Shown piece by piece: positions 1-9,524 of a stretch of DNA of 64,000 bases. The stretch's first letter is position 1. Each line of letters opens with the position of its first letter. Origin of the DNA: Croceicoccus sediminis (GTDB lineage Bacteria; Pseudomonadota; Alphaproteobacteria; Sphingomonadales; Sphingomonadaceae); contig NZ_SUNC01000002.1 in NCBI RefSeq assembly GCF_007570835.1, positions 372,001-436,000 of the forward strand, in the 5' to 3' direction. The position numbers and the translations under genes are program-made. Below the pieces are notes generated by a model. That model searched no databases and had not been told where the DNA came from. It saw nothing but the letters and a program-made list of their open reading frames with translations.

Positions 1-515
1 GGCGCCTTGGCGGGCGTGAAAGTACGAAGGTCCGGCGCGCTGATTTCGCCGATGGGGCTTCCCACCGTCAGGCTACGCTTGCCGGTCTGCAGTACGTCGT
101 CGGACTGCACGAAACTTTGGTAACCGCGCGCGACACCCAGGTTGAAGGCGACCGGCGCAACGCCGGTGACGCCGCGGCCAGCCTTGTCGGCGGCCTTGCG
201 GACAGAGATCGCCTGCGCGGTTTCGGAATCGACGCGGACCGCGACGGTGATCGAGCGCGGACCCGTCTTCGCGCCGGCGGGCGTGAAGCGGAACAGCGAA
301 CCCGCATCGCCGCCGGCATCGCGGGCGCGGCGCAGGGTATCGACCAGCTTGGGATCGACCGACGAGGGCGTGAAAGCACCGAGTCCATCGGCGGCCGCGA
401 TGCTGAGATCGTGAATCGAGCTGCCGGAAACGGCGGCCACGGCGGACGAAAGGCCGACCACGCAGGCAGCACCAGCGAGCAGGCCGGTGCCTGCACGCGC
501 TACGCGCCTGAACAT
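1..515 (-). CDS. Exported protein of unknown function, C-terminus beyond window
   Basis: This reading frame is open from an ATG at 515 to the left edge, so about 171 N-terminal residues are visible and the stop is missing. The N-terminus (MFRRVARAGTGLLAG, then a hydrophobic stretch ending SSAVAAVSG) is a good Sec signal peptide, so the product is probably periplasmic or secreted. Another in-frame ATG lies at 536 and would add seven residues; 515 gives the cleaner signal peptide. The mature part is Ala/Val/Asp-rich with a beta-strand pattern (SITVAVRVDSETAQAI). I do not recognise the family. It is transcribed divergently from the DUF3576-leuS group. Confidence 0.6.
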   Translation of the reverse strand, partial: MFRRVARAGTGLLAGAACVVGLSSAVAAVSGSSIHDLSIAAADGLGAFTPSSVDPKLVDTLRRARDAGGDAGSLFRFTPAGAKTGPRSITVAVRVDSETAQAISVRKAADKAGRGVTGVAPVAFNLGVARGYQSFVQSDDVLQTGKRSLTVGSPIGEISAPDLRTFTPAKA

Positions 516-536
516 GGATGCATTCCCCGTCGCCAT

Positions 537-920
537 GATGGCTTCCGCTATCTCCGTCTCTCAACCGACCCTACGCTGTTGCGATGAACCGGTTCCCATG
601 CGCGACAAGATTTAAGTCGCAAGAGCCAATCTACTATGCATTTCGTACCTATGCCAAGCTTTCTCGTGTCGTGAAAAAGCGATTCTGCGCAACATGTTGC
701 AAGGAATCCGCAGACTCTGCCGCTGGCCAGCTTCGGTTAATCACCATACCGCCTTATGAGAGCGTGACGAAGGGCGTTCCTGGCCTTAGTCCCATTAAGC
801 AACGACGGTTGTCCCGCCTCTACGCTTGCCGCCTGCCTTCGCGCGGGATAGAGCAGGCCCGAGCCGGGCGAAGCAGCCGCTTCGCAAGACATTCATTCTG
901 CCCAAGGATACTGAGATTCG
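537..920. other. Divergent intergenic region
   Basis: This 384-base gap separates the exported protein (minus) from the DUF3576 lipoprotein (plus). It is more AT-rich than the flanking genes and should carry both promoters. It contains a perfect 12-base palindrome at 689-700, listed separately. A short open frame on the plus strand runs through it but lacks a convincing start or composition and overlaps the lipoprotein gene, so I do not call it. Confidence 0.5.
689..700. promoter_or_regulatory. Perfect palindrome GCAACATGTTGC, possible operator
   Basis: The 12-base sequence equals its own reverse complement and lies in the AT-richer part of a divergent intergenic region. Its position fits binding of a dimeric regulator between two promoters. 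No regulator gene lies beside it, so the role is inferred. Confidence 0.25.
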
Positions 921-1373
921 ATGATCGGCAAGACCACTCCCGCCACCTTTGCCAAGACGCTTCTGGTGACCGGCGCGCTGGCCGCGCTTTCCGCCTGTGG
1001 CGGCAGCAAGGACGCGGTTAAGGCCGACCTCGCGGCAAGCCAGGTCACCACGATCGGCGTCAACGCCTACCTCTGGCGCGCCAGCCTCGACACGCTGAGC
1101 TTCGCGCCGCTGGTCCAGACCGATTCGAACGGCGGCGTCATCGTGACCGACTGGTACACCAACCCCGCCAACCCTGGCGAACGGATGAAGGTCACGGTCA
1201 CAATCCTCGACCAGGACCTGCGCGCCGACGCGCTGCGCGTTGCCGCCAGCCGCGAACTTTCGCAGGGCGGAACGTGGGTTGCTGCACCGGTTCAGGCCGC
1301 GACGATCCAGAAACTGGAAGACATAATCCTCACGCGGGCGCGCGAACTGCGCCGTGACGCGCTGACCGGCTGA
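921..1373 (+). CDS. DUF3576 domain lipoprotein
   Basis: The 150-residue product begins with a signal sequence ending in a lipobox (ALSAC, Cys at about residue 26), so it should be a lipid-anchored envelope protein. The body ([18 protein letters not shown], then a beta-rich stretch with TDWY and a late REL.QGG.W region) matches the DUF3576 family as I know it. That family is common in alphaproteobacteria and has no assigned biochemical role. It sits 22 bases upstream of leuS and probably shares its transcript, a neighbour order typical of Sphingomonadales. The adjacent lptE hints at an outer-membrane role, but that is only context. Confidence 0.85.
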   Translation: MIGKTTPATFAKTLLVTGALAALSACGGSKDAVKADLAASQVTTIGVNAYLWRASLDTLSFAPLVQTDSNGGVIVTDWYTNPANPGERMKVTVTILDQDLRADALRVAASRELSQGGTWVAAPVQAATIQKLEDIILTRARELRRDALTG

Positions 1374-1395
1374 TCCAACGCCAGGGGCATCGAAG

Positions 1396-3918
1396 ATGAC
1401 TGAAGAGCGTTTCGATCCGTCGGTCGCCGACGGACGCTGGCAGCGCGCGTGGGACGAGGCAGAGGTCTTCCGCGCGGATTCCAGCAGCGAGAAGCCGAAG
1501 AGCTACGTGCTGGAGATGTTCCCCTATCCTTCGGGGCGCATTCACATCGGCCACGTGCGCAACTACACCATGGGCGACGTGCTGGCCCGCTTCAAGGCGA
1601 TGACGGGCCATGAAGTGCTGCACCCGATGGGGTGGGACGCGTTTGGCATGCCGGCGGAAAACGCCGCGATGGAAAAGGGCGTGCACCCCGGCGGCTGGAC
1701 GCGCGAGAACATCGCCAACATGAAGGCGCAGCTCCAGCGCCTCGGCTTCGCGCTTGACTGGAGCCGCGAGTTCGCGACCTGCGATGCCGAATACTATGGC
1801 CACGAACAGGCGCTGTTCCTTGAATTCTACAAGCATGGCCTTGTCTATCGCCGCGAATCGGCGGTGAACTGGGACCCGGTCGACATGACCGTGCTGGCCA
1901 ACGAACAGGTGATCGACGGACGCGGCTGGCGTTCGGGCGCACTGGTCGAGAAGCGCAAGCTGTCGCAGTGGTTCTTGAAGATCACGCAGTTTGCCGACGA
2001 CTTGCTCGAAGGGCTGGACGGCCTCGACAAGTGGCCCGAAAAGGTCCGCCTGATGCAGGAAAACTGGATTGGCAAGTCGACCGGACTGCAGGCGCACTTC
2101 AAGGGCGTGAATTTCGACGAGACGATCGAGGTTTACACCACGCGTCCCGACACGATCTTCGGCGCCAGTTTCGTCGCGGTTGCCGCCGATCACCCGATTG
2201 CGCAGGCCGTTGCCGACACGAACCACGAAGCGGCGGATTTCATCAAGCTTTGCAAGGCCGGTGGCACGACCGCGGCCGAGCTGGAAACGGCGGAGAAGCT
2301 GGGCTTCGATACCGGCCTGAAAGTCGCGCACCCGTTCACGGGTGAGGACCTGCCCGTCTGGATCGCGAACTTCGTGCTGATGGAATACGGCACCGGCGCG
2401 ATCATGGCCGTGCCGGGGCATGACCAGCGCGACTTCGAATTCGCCACCAAGTACGGATTGCCGATCCTGCGCGTCGTCGCGGCCAGCCAGGCCGATGCGG
2501 ACAAGCCTTTCGAGGGCGAGGCCGAGGCGGGCGAGGGTATCGTCGTGAACTCCGACTTCCTCACCGGCCTTTCGGTTGAGGATGCGAAGACCGCGATCAT
2601 CACCCGCGCCGCCGAAGACGGCTGGGGCGTTCCCAAGACGCAGTATCGCCTGCGCGACTGGGGCGTTTCGCGCCAGCGTTACTGGGGCACGCCGATCCCG
2701 ATGATCCACTGCGATGCCTGCGGCGTCGTGCCGGTGCCGGCGGACCAGCTTCCGGTGACGCTGCCCGATGACGTGGACTTCAAGACACCGGGCAACCCGC
2801 TCGACCGTCATCCCACGTGGAAGCATGTCGATTGCCCGAAGTGCGGCGCAAAGGCGCAGCGCGAGACCGATACGCTCGATACCTTCGCCGATTCCAGCTG
2901 GTACTTCCTGCGCTTTGCCAGCCAGCCCGGCGACAAGCCGTTCGACCCGGCAGAAGTCGCCAAGTGGTTGCCGGTCAACCAGTATATCGGCGGGATCGAG
3001 CATGCGATCCTGCACTTGCTCTACGCCCGTTTCTGGACACGCGCGCTGGCCCATTGCGGCATGATCGAGGTGAAGGAGCCCTTTGCCCAGTTGTTCACGC
3101 AAGGCATGGTCACGCACGAGACTTATAGCCGCGAGGCCGACGGACGCCCCGTCTACTTCAGCCCCGGCGAAGTCGTGCGCGACGGCAATGGCGCGACTTT
3201 GAAGGACGATGGCCAGCCGGTGGAAATCGGCCGGGTCATCAAGATGTCGAAGTCGAAGAAGAACGTCGTCGACCCGGATGAGATCGTGGCCCGCTACGGC
3301 GCAGACGCGGTGCGCTGGTTCATGCTCTCCGACAGCCCGCCCGAACGCGACTTGCCATGGAGCGAGGCGGGCATCGAAGGCTGCGGCCGTTTCGTGCAGC
3401 GCCTGTGGCGCCTGTTCGGCCAGTACGACGCGAATGCGCAAGGCGACGACAAGCCGCTGGCGCGCAAGATGCACCAGACCATCGCCGCGGTTGCCGACGA
3501 TATCGAGGCCTTGAGCTTCAACAAGGCCGTCGCCCGCATCTACGAACTGACCAATGCCGCCGAAAAGGCCGCGCCCTCGGCCAGCCGCAGCGAGGCGATC
3601 CGCGCGCTGATGCTGCTCGTCGCGCCGATGATGCCGCACTTGTCGGAAGAGGCTTGGTCGCGCGCCGGAATGGAAGGCCTCATCGCCGAGGCCGCCTGGC
3701 CCGAATTCGAAGAGGCCATGCTGGTCGAGGACGAAGTGACCATCGCCGTGCAGGTGAAGGGCAAGCTTCGCGATACGCTGACGGTCGCCAAGGGAACCGG
3801 CAAGGACGAGCTGGAGGCGCTTGCGCTCGCCAGCGAGAAAGTCCAGCGTAACATCGACGGGGCGCCGGTCCGCAAGGTGATCGTGGTGCCCGACAGGCTG
3901 GTGAACATCGTCGTCTGA
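1396..3918 (+). CDS. leuS: Leucyl-tRNA synthetase
   Basis: The 840-residue cytoplasmic class I aminoacyl-tRNA synthetase charges tRNA-Leu with leucine using ATP. The ATP-binding HIGH motif is at residues 50-53 (within [14 protein letters not shown]) and the KMSKS loop is near residue 616 ([13 protein letters not shown]). Between them lie the CP1 editing domain ([26 protein letters not shown]) and a zinc-knuckle-like CxxC pair. Length is normal. The stop overlaps the start of lptE as TGATG, indicating translational coupling in the lipoprotein-leuS-lptE-holA operon. Confidence 0.98.
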   Translation: MTEERFDPSVADGRWQRAWDEAEVFRADSSSEKPKSYVLEMFPYPSGRIHIGHVRNYTMGDVLARFKAMTGHEVLHPMGWDAFGMPAENAAMEKGVHPGGWTRENIANMKAQLQRLGFALDWSREFATCDAEYYGHEQALFLEFYKHGLVYRRESAVNWDPVDMTVLANEQVIDGRGWRSGALVEKRKLSQWFLKITQFADDLLEGLDGLDKWPEKVRLMQENWIGKSTGLQAHFKGVNFDETIEVYTTRPDTIFGASFVAVAADHPIAQAVADTNHEAADFIKLCKAGGTTAAELETAEKLGFDTGLKVAHPFTGEDLPVWIANFVLMEYGTGAIMAVPGHDQRDFEFATKYGLPILRVVAASQADADKPFEGEAEAGEGIVVNSDFLTGLSVEDAKTAIITRAAEDGWGVPKTQYRLRDWGVSRQRYWGTPIPMIHCDACGVVPVPADQLPVTLPDDVDFKTPGNPLDRHPTWKHVDCPKCGAKAQRETDTLDTFADSSWYFLRFASQPGDKPFDPAEVAKWLPVNQYIGGIEHAILHLLYARFWTRALAHCGMIEVKEPFAQLFTQGMVTHETYSREADGRPVYFSPGEVVRDGNGATLKDDGQPVEIGRVIKMSKSKKNVVDPDEIVARYGADAVRWFMLSDSPPERDLPWSEAGIEGCGRFVQRLWRLFGQYDANAQGDDKPLARKMHQTIAAVADDIEALSFNKAVARIYELTNAAEKAAPSASRSEAIRALMLLVAPMMPHLSEEAWSRAGMEGLIAEAAWPEFEEAMLVEDEVTIAVQVKGKLRDTLTVAKGTGKDELEALALASEKVQRNIDGAPVRKVIVVPDRLVNIVV

Positions 3919-4400
3919 TGCGCTTTCTCGTTCTTCCTCTCGCCCTGATGCTGTCCGCCTGCGGGCTTTCGCCGATGTATGCGGGCGGCGGTGACGGGCA
4001 GGTTGCGACGGGGCTGTCCTCCGTTTCGGTCAGCGCCATTCCCGGCCAGCAGGGCTGGCTCATGCGCGATGCCCTTACCGAACGGCTCGGTTCGGGCAGC
4101 GCCTCGCCGCGTTACCGGCTGGACGTGCGGCTGGACGATCAGCTCGACGGGCTCGGTCTGCTGTCGGACGATACCATTGGGCGCGAACGCCGCACATTGC
4201 GGGCACGTTACCGGCTGGTCGACCTGTCGACGGGCAATACCGTGCTAGACGCGACCGCCGGTGCCGATGCGGGTATCGACGTCGTCTCCAGCGAATATGC
4301 GACGATAGCGGCCGAACAGACCGCGCTCGAAAACCTGACTCTCGAAGTCGCGGACCGCATCGTGACCAGCGTGGCATTGAAGCTGCGCTCGGCAGGGTGA
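3918..4400 (+). CDS. lptE: LPS assembly lipoprotein LptE
   Basis: The 160-residue product has a short signal sequence with lipobox LSAC (Cys15), followed by GLSPMYAGG, the usual start of mature alphaproteobacterial LptE. LptE plugs the LptD barrel in the outer membrane and helps insert lipopolysaccharide. The C-terminal half (REAL-type Tyr/Arg/Leu strands, then a helix LENLTLEVADRIVTSVALKLR) fits the family fold. It is coupled to leuS by TGATG and to holA by GTGA. The assignment rests on both sequence pattern and the conserved leuS-lptE-holA order. Confidence 0.9.
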   Translation: MRFLVLPLALMLSACGLSPMYAGGGDGQVATGLSSVSVSAIPGQQGWLMRDALTERLGSGSASPRYRLDVRLDDQLDGLGLLSDDTIGRERRTLRARYRLVDLSTGNTVLDATAGADAGIDVVSSEYATIAAEQTALENLTLEVADRIVTSVALKLRSAG

Positions 4401-5440
4401 AGGCGACACAGCGCAACTTCGCGTCTGTCGCCGCCGGTGCGGCGCGCAAGGCGCGGATATTCTTCTTTTGCGGCCCGGACGAAGCCGGGGCCCACGCCGC
4501 GGCGACGCGCATCGCCGCGATGCTCGACGCGCCGGGCGAGAAAGTCGAGATGGAGGGGTCGGACCTCAAGAAGGACCCGGTCCGGCTTGCCGATGAGACC
4601 CGCTCCACCTCGCTGTTCGGCGACCGCCGCCATATCGTCGTGCGCGCCAATGGCGATGAAGCGCACGACGCGGTGAAAATCCTGACCGACAGCGACGCTG
4701 CCGACATTGCCGAGGGCTGGCCGGTGCTGATCGTCGCGAACGGTGCGACCGACAAGTCCCGCACGGCAAAGCTGCTGGAAAAGCGCGACGATGCGCTCGT
4801 CGTCATGTTCTACCCGCCCGACCTTGCCTCGGTCACGGCGGAAGTAAGGCGGCTGGCCGATGCAGCGGGCCTGCGCATGGGGTCCGAACTGGCGCAGCGG
4901 ATCGCCGCATCGGTTGGGCTCGACATTCGCATGGCAGCTTCCGAAGTCCAGAAGCTCGCGCTCTATCTCGATGCCGATGCGCAGGCCCCGCGCAGCGTGA
5001 ACGCGGAAGACCTCGATGCCATCGCGGCAGAGACCGAGGACGATGGCATGATGCCGCTGGTCGACGCGGTGCTGTCGGGCGATGCGGCAGCGGTGCCGCA
5101 CGAACTGGCCCGGTTCAAGCAACTGGGCCTCAACCCTGTCGGCACCGTTCTCGCGATGGAGCGGCGCGTGGCGCAACTGGCGCAACTGGCTGCCCGTCTG
5201 GGCGACCGGCCCGACGTCGCAGGGTTCGTGAAGGGCGAGGTCGATGCCCGCCGCCTGTTTTTCCGCGACAAGGACGCGATCGCGCGTCAGCTGCAACAGT
5301 GGCGCGGCGCCCGTCTGGCCCGGCTCGGCGAAAGGCTGATCGAACTGCACCGCTCGCTGCTTGCCGACAGCCAGGCCGCGCCGCTTCTGTTCGCGGCGGG
5401 TTGCACGCAGATCGCACAGGCGGCACGCGGCCGCAGATAA
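4397..5440 (+). CDS. holA: DNA polymerase III delta subunit
   Basis: The 347-residue protein is the clamp-loader delta subunit, which opens the beta sliding clamp during replication. The N-terminal part (FFFCGPDEAGAHAAATRI, then LIVANGATDKSRTAKLLEK) and the C-terminal helical part with FKQLGLNPVGTVLAMERR agree with HolA. The start is GTG at 4397, overlapping the lptE stop as GTGA; no better ATG exists nearby. It is the last gene of the leuS operon, the usual place for holA next to lptE in proteobacteria. Confidence 0.93.
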   Translation: MKATQRNFASVAAGAARKARIFFFCGPDEAGAHAAATRIAAMLDAPGEKVEMEGSDLKKDPVRLADETRSTSLFGDRRHIVVRANGDEAHDAVKILTDSDAADIAEGWPVLIVANGATDKSRTAKLLEKRDDALVVMFYPPDLASVTAEVRRLADAAGLRMGSELAQRIAASVGLDIRMAASEVQKLALYLDADAQAPRSVNAEDLDAIAAETEDDGMMPLVDAVLSGDAAAVPHELARFKQLGLNPVGTVLAMERRVAQLAQLAARLGDRPDVAGFVKGEVDARRLFFRDKDAIARQLQQWRGARLARLGERLIELHRSLLADSQAAPLLFAAGCTQIAQAARGRR

Positions 5441-5544
5441 ATGTGACAAATCAAGTGTGTGCGGCTCAGCCCATTGGCAAGCCGGCACCTGTGCAGTATC
5501 GCCGCGCTGCTACGTATTAGCGCGTATAGGCGCAGAGCGAGATC

Positions 5545-6981
5545 ATGAACCGCCCTCAGGCGCAAAACGCTTATCCAAGGCTGTCGGGCAAGGCGCCGAC
5601 CCAGGCGATCGACGCGCTCGGTCGCACGCGCCTGACTGCGCCCACGGTGGAGCCGCTCGAGAAGCGGCGGCTGCAATGCTATCTCGCGCTCGTCATCGCC
5701 GATATTGTCGGGATTCTCATCGCTTTTGCAGGAAGCGCGACGCTTTATTACGGGCCCGGCCCGCAGAGCCATGCCCTGCTGCAGGCGCAGTTGATGCTGC
5801 CGCTCTACCTCACCGTCGCGCTCTACAACGGAGCCTATAATCTCGGCGCCTTGCGGATGTCGTGGCGCACGATGGGGGCGGTGCTGCGCGCGGTCGTGTT
5901 GGCGGCGCTGGCGATGATCCTGCTGACCTATCTCAGCAAGACTGCCTCGATCTATTCGCGCCTCGTCTTCCTTCTCGGCATTTCCGCATGCCTCGTCGTG
6001 CTTCCCGCCATACGCGTTGCCATGCGCCGCTTCGTGCGCTGGCGCTGCGGCGTGCGGGTCGAGAACGTCCTTGTCGTCGAAGATGGTGGGCCGGACGTGG
6101 CGTTCGAAGGGGCTTACGTTGTCGACGCAAGGGCAGAGGTGCTGCGCCCCGACCTTGCCGACCCGGTCGCGCTGGACCGGTTGGGCCAGTGGTTCGGCCC
6201 GATGGATCGCGTGCTGATCACTTGTGCCGAGGACCGCAAGCTGGCGTGGGCGATGGCTCTGAAAGGCCTTTCGGTCGAAGGCGAGGTCGTCGACGAGCGG
6301 GTGGAGAAGTTGGGCGCGCTGGGGGCGAGTCACTTGGGCGGGCAGGGTTTTCTGCTCGTCTCGCACAAGCCGCTGGGCCTGCGTGCGCGGGCGATAAAGC
6401 GGTTGCTGGACCTTGCGCTGACGATCCCGGCTCTCATCGTTCTCTCGCCGCTGATGCTGGCAGTCGCCGTGTTGATCTGGGCCGAGGACAAAGGCCCCTC
6501 GCTTTTCGTGCAGAAGCGGACCGGGCGGTCGAGCCGGTTCTTCCGCATGTACAAGTTCCGGTCGATGCGGATCGAGCGGCAGGACGATCACGGAACCCGC
6601 TCCGCCAGCCGCGAGGACGATCGCGTGACGCGTATCGGGCACTTCATCCGCCGCACGTCGATCGACGAACTGCCACAGCTGTTCAATGTCCTGTCGGGCG
6701 AGATGAGCCTTGTCGGGCCGCGCCCCCATGCTCCCGGATCGCAGGCGGGCGACAAGCTGTTCTGGGAAATCGACGAGCGTTACTGGCAGCGCCACATGCT
6801 GAAGCCCGGGCTTACCGGACTTGCGCAGATACGCGGATTGCGCGGCGCGACAGAGAGCGAGGTCGACCTGCTGGACCGGTTGCAGGCCGACCTGCAGTAT
6901 CTCGACGGCTGGTCCATCTGGCGTGACATGGGCATCATTTTTGCGACCATTCGCGTCATCGTGCACGACCGGGCTTTCTGA
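5545..6981 (+). CDS. Polyprenyl-phosphate sugar-1-phosphate transferase (EPS initiation)
   Basis: The 478-residue membrane protein has an N-terminal block of hydrophobic segments (residues about 45-165), a middle nucleotide-binding-like domain and a C-terminal bacterial sugar transferase domain (from about 275). The signature is visible: [21 protein letters not shown], then [24 protein letters not shown] and [10 protein letters not shown]. This family (WcaJ/GumD-like) transfers a hexose-1-phosphate from a nucleotide sugar to undecaprenyl phosphate at the inner membrane, the first step of exopolysaccharide repeat assembly. It opens the large polysaccharide locus and stands alone, 104 bases after holA. 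The exact sugar cannot be read from sequence. Confidence 0.92.
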   Translation: MNRPQAQNAYPRLSGKAPTQAIDALGRTRLTAPTVEPLEKRRLQCYLALVIADIVGILIAFAGSATLYYGPGPQSHALLQAQLMLPLYLTVALYNGAYNLGALRMSWRTMGAVLRAVVLAALAMILLTYLSKTASIYSRLVFLLGISACLVVLPAIRVAMRRFVRWRCGVRVENVLVVEDGGPDVAFEGAYVVDARAEVLRPDLADPVALDRLGQWFGPMDRVLITCAEDRKLAWAMALKGLSVEGEVVDERVEKLGALGASHLGGQGFLLVSHKPLGLRARAIKRLLDLALTIPALIVLSPLMLAVAVLIWAEDKGPSLFVQKRTGRSSRFFRMYKFRSMRIERQDDHGTRSASREDDRVTRIGHFIRRTSIDELPQLFNVLSGEMSLVGPRPHAPGSQAGDKLFWEIDERYWQRHMLKPGLTGLAQIRGLRGATESEVDLLDRLQADLQYLDGWSIWRDMGIIFATIRVIVHDRAF

Positions 6982-7134
6982 CCGGGTAAGCACCGGCCGG
7001 ACCGCCCATGGCAACGCCCACGGGAACAAGTGTGCAATTTGCTCGCTTTGTGTTTGCAATTAAGGAACTTTTCTGTTTTAGAAGCCATTGAAATGCAGAT
7101 AATGCTGCGTCTGCACATTTTCCGGAGTAGATGA

Positions 7135-7386
7135 ATGCGCGTCGTGAAATCCGCTACTTTCGCCCTTGCCGCTGCCGGCCTCGTGCTTGGCGGTGTTGCA
7201 AATGCGCAGGAAACGACTTCGGTTAATATGCTTCCGCAGGCCACTTCGGCTGACGGCACGGTCGCACCTGCCGAAAAGAAGAAAAAGAAGCGCGGCGCTG
7301 GCTATCTGCTCGGTATTGCCGGTCTTGCCGTCCTGATCGGCGGCGTGGCCATGATCGGCGATTCGGGAAGCGATACGCCCGGTTGA
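7135..7386 (+). CDS. Small exported protein with Lys-rich stretch and C-terminal hydrophobic segment
   Basis: The 83-residue product starts at ATG 7135, seven bases after a GGAG ribosome-binding site. It has a signal peptide (ending GVANAQ), a short polar spacer, a run of six lysines with arginine (KKKKKKR), then a Gly-rich hydrophobic helix (GYLLGIAGLAVLIGGVAMIG) and an acidic tail. The mature protein therefore probably sits in the inner membrane as a tiny single-span protein. It is followed at once by an intrinsic terminator, so it is its own transcription unit within the EPS locus. I know no function; its position between EPS genes suggests an envelope role. Confidence 0.75.
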   Translation: MRVVKSATFALAAAGLVLGGVANAQETTSVNMLPQATSADGTVAPAEKKKKKRGAGYLLGIAGLAVLIGGVAMIGDSGSDTPG

Positions 7387-7412
7387 ACCGCGATCTCTTC
7401 AAGGTTTAGAAG

Positions 7413-7445
7413 AACCCCGCCCGTAACGGCGGGGTTTTCTTTTTG
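7413..7445 (+). terminator. Intrinsic terminator after the small exported protein
   Basis: AACCCCGCC (7413-7421) pairs perfectly with GGCGGGGTT (7428-7436) around a six-base loop, followed by TTCTTTTT. This is a textbook rho-independent terminator on the plus strand, 26 bases after the small gene's stop. It separates that gene from the O-antigen-ligase-type gene. Confidence 0.92.
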
Positions 7446-7462
7446 AGGGTCTGGCGGGTCAG

Positions 7463-8800
7463 ATGCTGACAGCAAAGGCTTATCTGAGGCCGGAGATCGC
7501 CGCGGCGATTGCCTGTGCCCTGCTGGCCACCGCAATCGTGTTCGGCGGCGGCGGTTCTCCGGCCCCGCGTGCAGAGCTGCTGGTCGAATTCGGCGCGGCG
7601 CTAGCTTTGTGTAGCTGGATATTCTTCGCGAAAGACCGGCAGCCGGTCGACCCGCTGATGATCGCGCTCGCGGGCATTGTCGTTGCTGTCCCGCTGATCC
7701 AGCTGGTTCCCATGCCCCCGTCTGTCTGGCAGGCTTTGCCGGGACGCGAAAATGCCGTTGTTGCGCTCGACCTTGTCGGCGCGGCGGCCGAGTGGAGGCC
7801 CATTTCGCTCGATCCTGCGCAGACGCTGGCAAGTCTGCTTTCGCTCGGGCCGCCGCTGGCCCTGATGATCGTCGTCTCTTCGCTCCGCCCCGAACGGCGC
7901 ACGTCCTTGCTTTTCGTCGTGGTCGCAGGCGGGTTCGCAACTGCGCTATTGGGCGCGATGCAGCTTGTCGCGGGCGGCAATGCACTGCGCTTCTATGGCG
8001 AGACGCATCGTGACTGGATCGTCGGCTTTCAGGCCAATCGCAATGCGACCGCCGATGTCGTCCTGATCGCGATGATGGCATTCGGAGCGCTTGCCGGTTC
8101 TTACGCGCGCAGGCGGCACACCGCATGGTGGCTTGCCGGCGGTCTTGCCGTGCTCTCGCTGACGCTGATCCTTACCGGATCGCGCGCGGGCATCGGGCTG
8201 CTGTTCCCCGCGCTTTTCTTTGCCGTCATCGCGTCGGGCGCGGCGATCTTCGCTTCCCGCCGCCGAATCGCTGTCGCATTGGGCGCGACCGGCATTGCCA
8301 TCGCCGGGCTACTTGCCGCGATGACCGCCGGCCCCCTCGCACGCGTGGCCAGCCGCTTTGACGTGTCGGGCGACTTCCGCTTCGAACTCTGGCGCGACGG
8401 CTGGACTGCGGCGCAGGCGTTCTGGCCTGTTGGCGGCGGTGTGGGGGGCTTTGCCAGATTGCTCCTGCCGTTCGAGCGGCTGGAAGTCGTCGACCGGACC
8501 CGGCCCAACCGCGCGCATAATGATTATCTCGAACTCATGGTGGAAAGCGGTGCGCTCGGCGTGGTTGCCCTGATCGCTTGCGCGGCACTGATCGCGGTTC
8601 TGGCCTGGCGCTCGTTCCGATCTGGCGCAATCCCCCGCGAACACCGGATTTTCGCATTTGGAACGGTCGCGGTTGTTGCCCTGCACTCGCTCGTGGACTA
8701 CCCCCTGCGCTCCATGTCGCTTGCCTGTCTGCTGGCGCTGGCCGTCGCGATGATGGCCCGGCCGGGACAGCGGGCGCCTGAGAAGGACACAAATTCGTGA
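7463..8800 (+). CDS. O-antigen ligase / EPS polymerase-type membrane protein
   Basis: The 445-residue protein is almost entirely hydrophobic helices (about 11-12 predicted by eye). It contains the large periplasmic loop region with AQAFWPVGGGVGGFARL, FERLEVVDRTRPNRAHNDYLELMVESGALG, the hallmark of the O-antigen ligase/Wzy_C family (H-N-D-Y-L-E motif). Such proteins either polymerise undecaprenyl-linked repeats or ligate glycans at the periplasmic face. The gene is translationally coupled to the Wza-like export gene (GTGA overlap) and precedes Wzz/kinase, so repeat-unit polymerase is the likelier role than LPS ligase. A second candidate polymerase is at 22694-24115. Confidence 0.87.
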   Translation: MLTAKAYLRPEIAAAIACALLATAIVFGGGGSPAPRAELLVEFGAALALCSWIFFAKDRQPVDPLMIALAGIVVAVPLIQLVPMPPSVWQALPGRENAVVALDLVGAAAEWRPISLDPAQTLASLLSLGPPLALMIVVSSLRPERRTSLLFVVVAGGFATALLGAMQLVAGGNALRFYGETHRDWIVGFQANRNATADVVLIAMMAFGALAGSYARRRHTAWWLAGGLAVLSLTLILTGSRAGIGLLFPALFFAVIASGAAIFASRRRIAVALGATGIAIAGLLAAMTAGPLARVASRFDVSGDFRFELWRDGWTAAQAFWPVGGGVGGFARLLLPFERLEVVDRTRPNRAHNDYLELMVESGALGVVALIACAALIAVLAWRSFRSGAIPREHRIFAFGTVAVVALHSLVDYPLRSMSLACLLALAVAMMARPGQRAPEKDTNS

Positions 8801-9492
8801 ATTCAAGGGTTGCGTTGCTGGCCGCTGTGGCCGCCCCCCTCATACTTGGTGCATGTCAGAAGACGGTGACGACCCACTTGCCGCAAGGCAGCGCGGCCTA
8901 TGACGCCATCGCTGTCGCGCCCGAAGTGGCAAACCCTGCGGTCTACAGTCTGCGTGCGGGTGACCGCATCGACGTCAGCGTGTTCCGCGAAAAGGATTTC
9001 AGCGCGCAGAAGGTGCTGGTCGACGTATCGGGCAACATTGCGCTTCCCATGCTGGGCACGATTCCTGCCGCCGGAATGACGCAGGACGAACTGGCCGCGA
9101 ACATCCGCGACCGGCTTGCCGCCTCGTTCCTGCGCGATCCGCGCGTTACTGTCTCGGTTGAAACGCCCGCCCTGCTCACCGTCTCGGTCGAGGGCGAGGT
9201 CGAGCAGCCCGGCGTGTACGAGATGCAGCCCGGCTACACGCTCTTGAGTGCGATCGCCATGGCCCGTTCGACAACGGACCGCGCGAAGGTCGACCAGGTC
9301 CTGGTGTTCCGCACCGTGAACGGCGAACGGCTGGGCGCGCGGTTCGACCTGGCCATGATCCGCGCCGGACGCGCGCCCGATCCCGTCATCCTGCCCGGCG
9401 ATGTCGTCGTCGTCGGCTACTCGCAGGTTCGCGGCGTCTTCCAGGATTTCCTGAAGACTGCGCCGCTGCTCAACATCTTCTATCGCTACTAA
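8797..9492 (+). CDS. Polysaccharide export lipoprotein, Wza/GumB-like
   Basis: The 231-residue product starts with GTG at 8797, overlapping the previous stop. A lipobox (LGAC, Cys20) marks it as an outer-membrane lipoprotein. The Poly_export domain (YSLRAGDRIDVSVFREKDFS, SGNIALPMLGTIPAAGMTQDEL) is followed by an SLBB-like segment (SVEGEVEQPGVYEMQPGYTLL). These proteins form the outer-membrane channel or its periplasmic part in Wzy-dependent export. It is shorter than E. coli Wza and resembles GumB-type exporters. It works with the Wzz/kinase encoded next. Confidence 0.93.
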   Translation: MNSRVALLAAVAAPLILGACQKTVTTHLPQGSAAYDAIAVAPEVANPAVYSLRAGDRIDVSVFREKDFSAQKVLVDVSGNIALPMLGTIPAAGMTQDELAANIRDRLAASFLRDPRVTVSVETPALLTVSVEGEVEQPGVYEMQPGYTLLSAIAMARSTTDRAKVDQVLVFRTVNGERLGARFDLAMIRAGRAPDPVILPGDVVVVGYSQVRGVFQDFLKTAPLLNIFYRY

Positions 9493-9524
9493 CGCGATCC
9501 GAACGACCGAAACTGGACACGAAA

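Noticed and set aside
584-1021. A 145-residue plus-strand frame in the first intergenic region
   Set aside because: It overlaps the DUF3576 lipoprotein gene in another frame, lacks a ribosome-binding site and has no recognisable pattern.
1330-3639. A 769-residue open frame antisense to leuS
   Set aside because: It is a mirror frame of a high-GC gene, rich in Arg/His/Ala with no domain pattern. leuS on the other strand has complete motifs.
5287-7059. A 590-residue minus-strand frame opposite the sugar transferase
   Set aside because: The plus strand carries the full sugar transferase signature; the opposite frame is a shadow.
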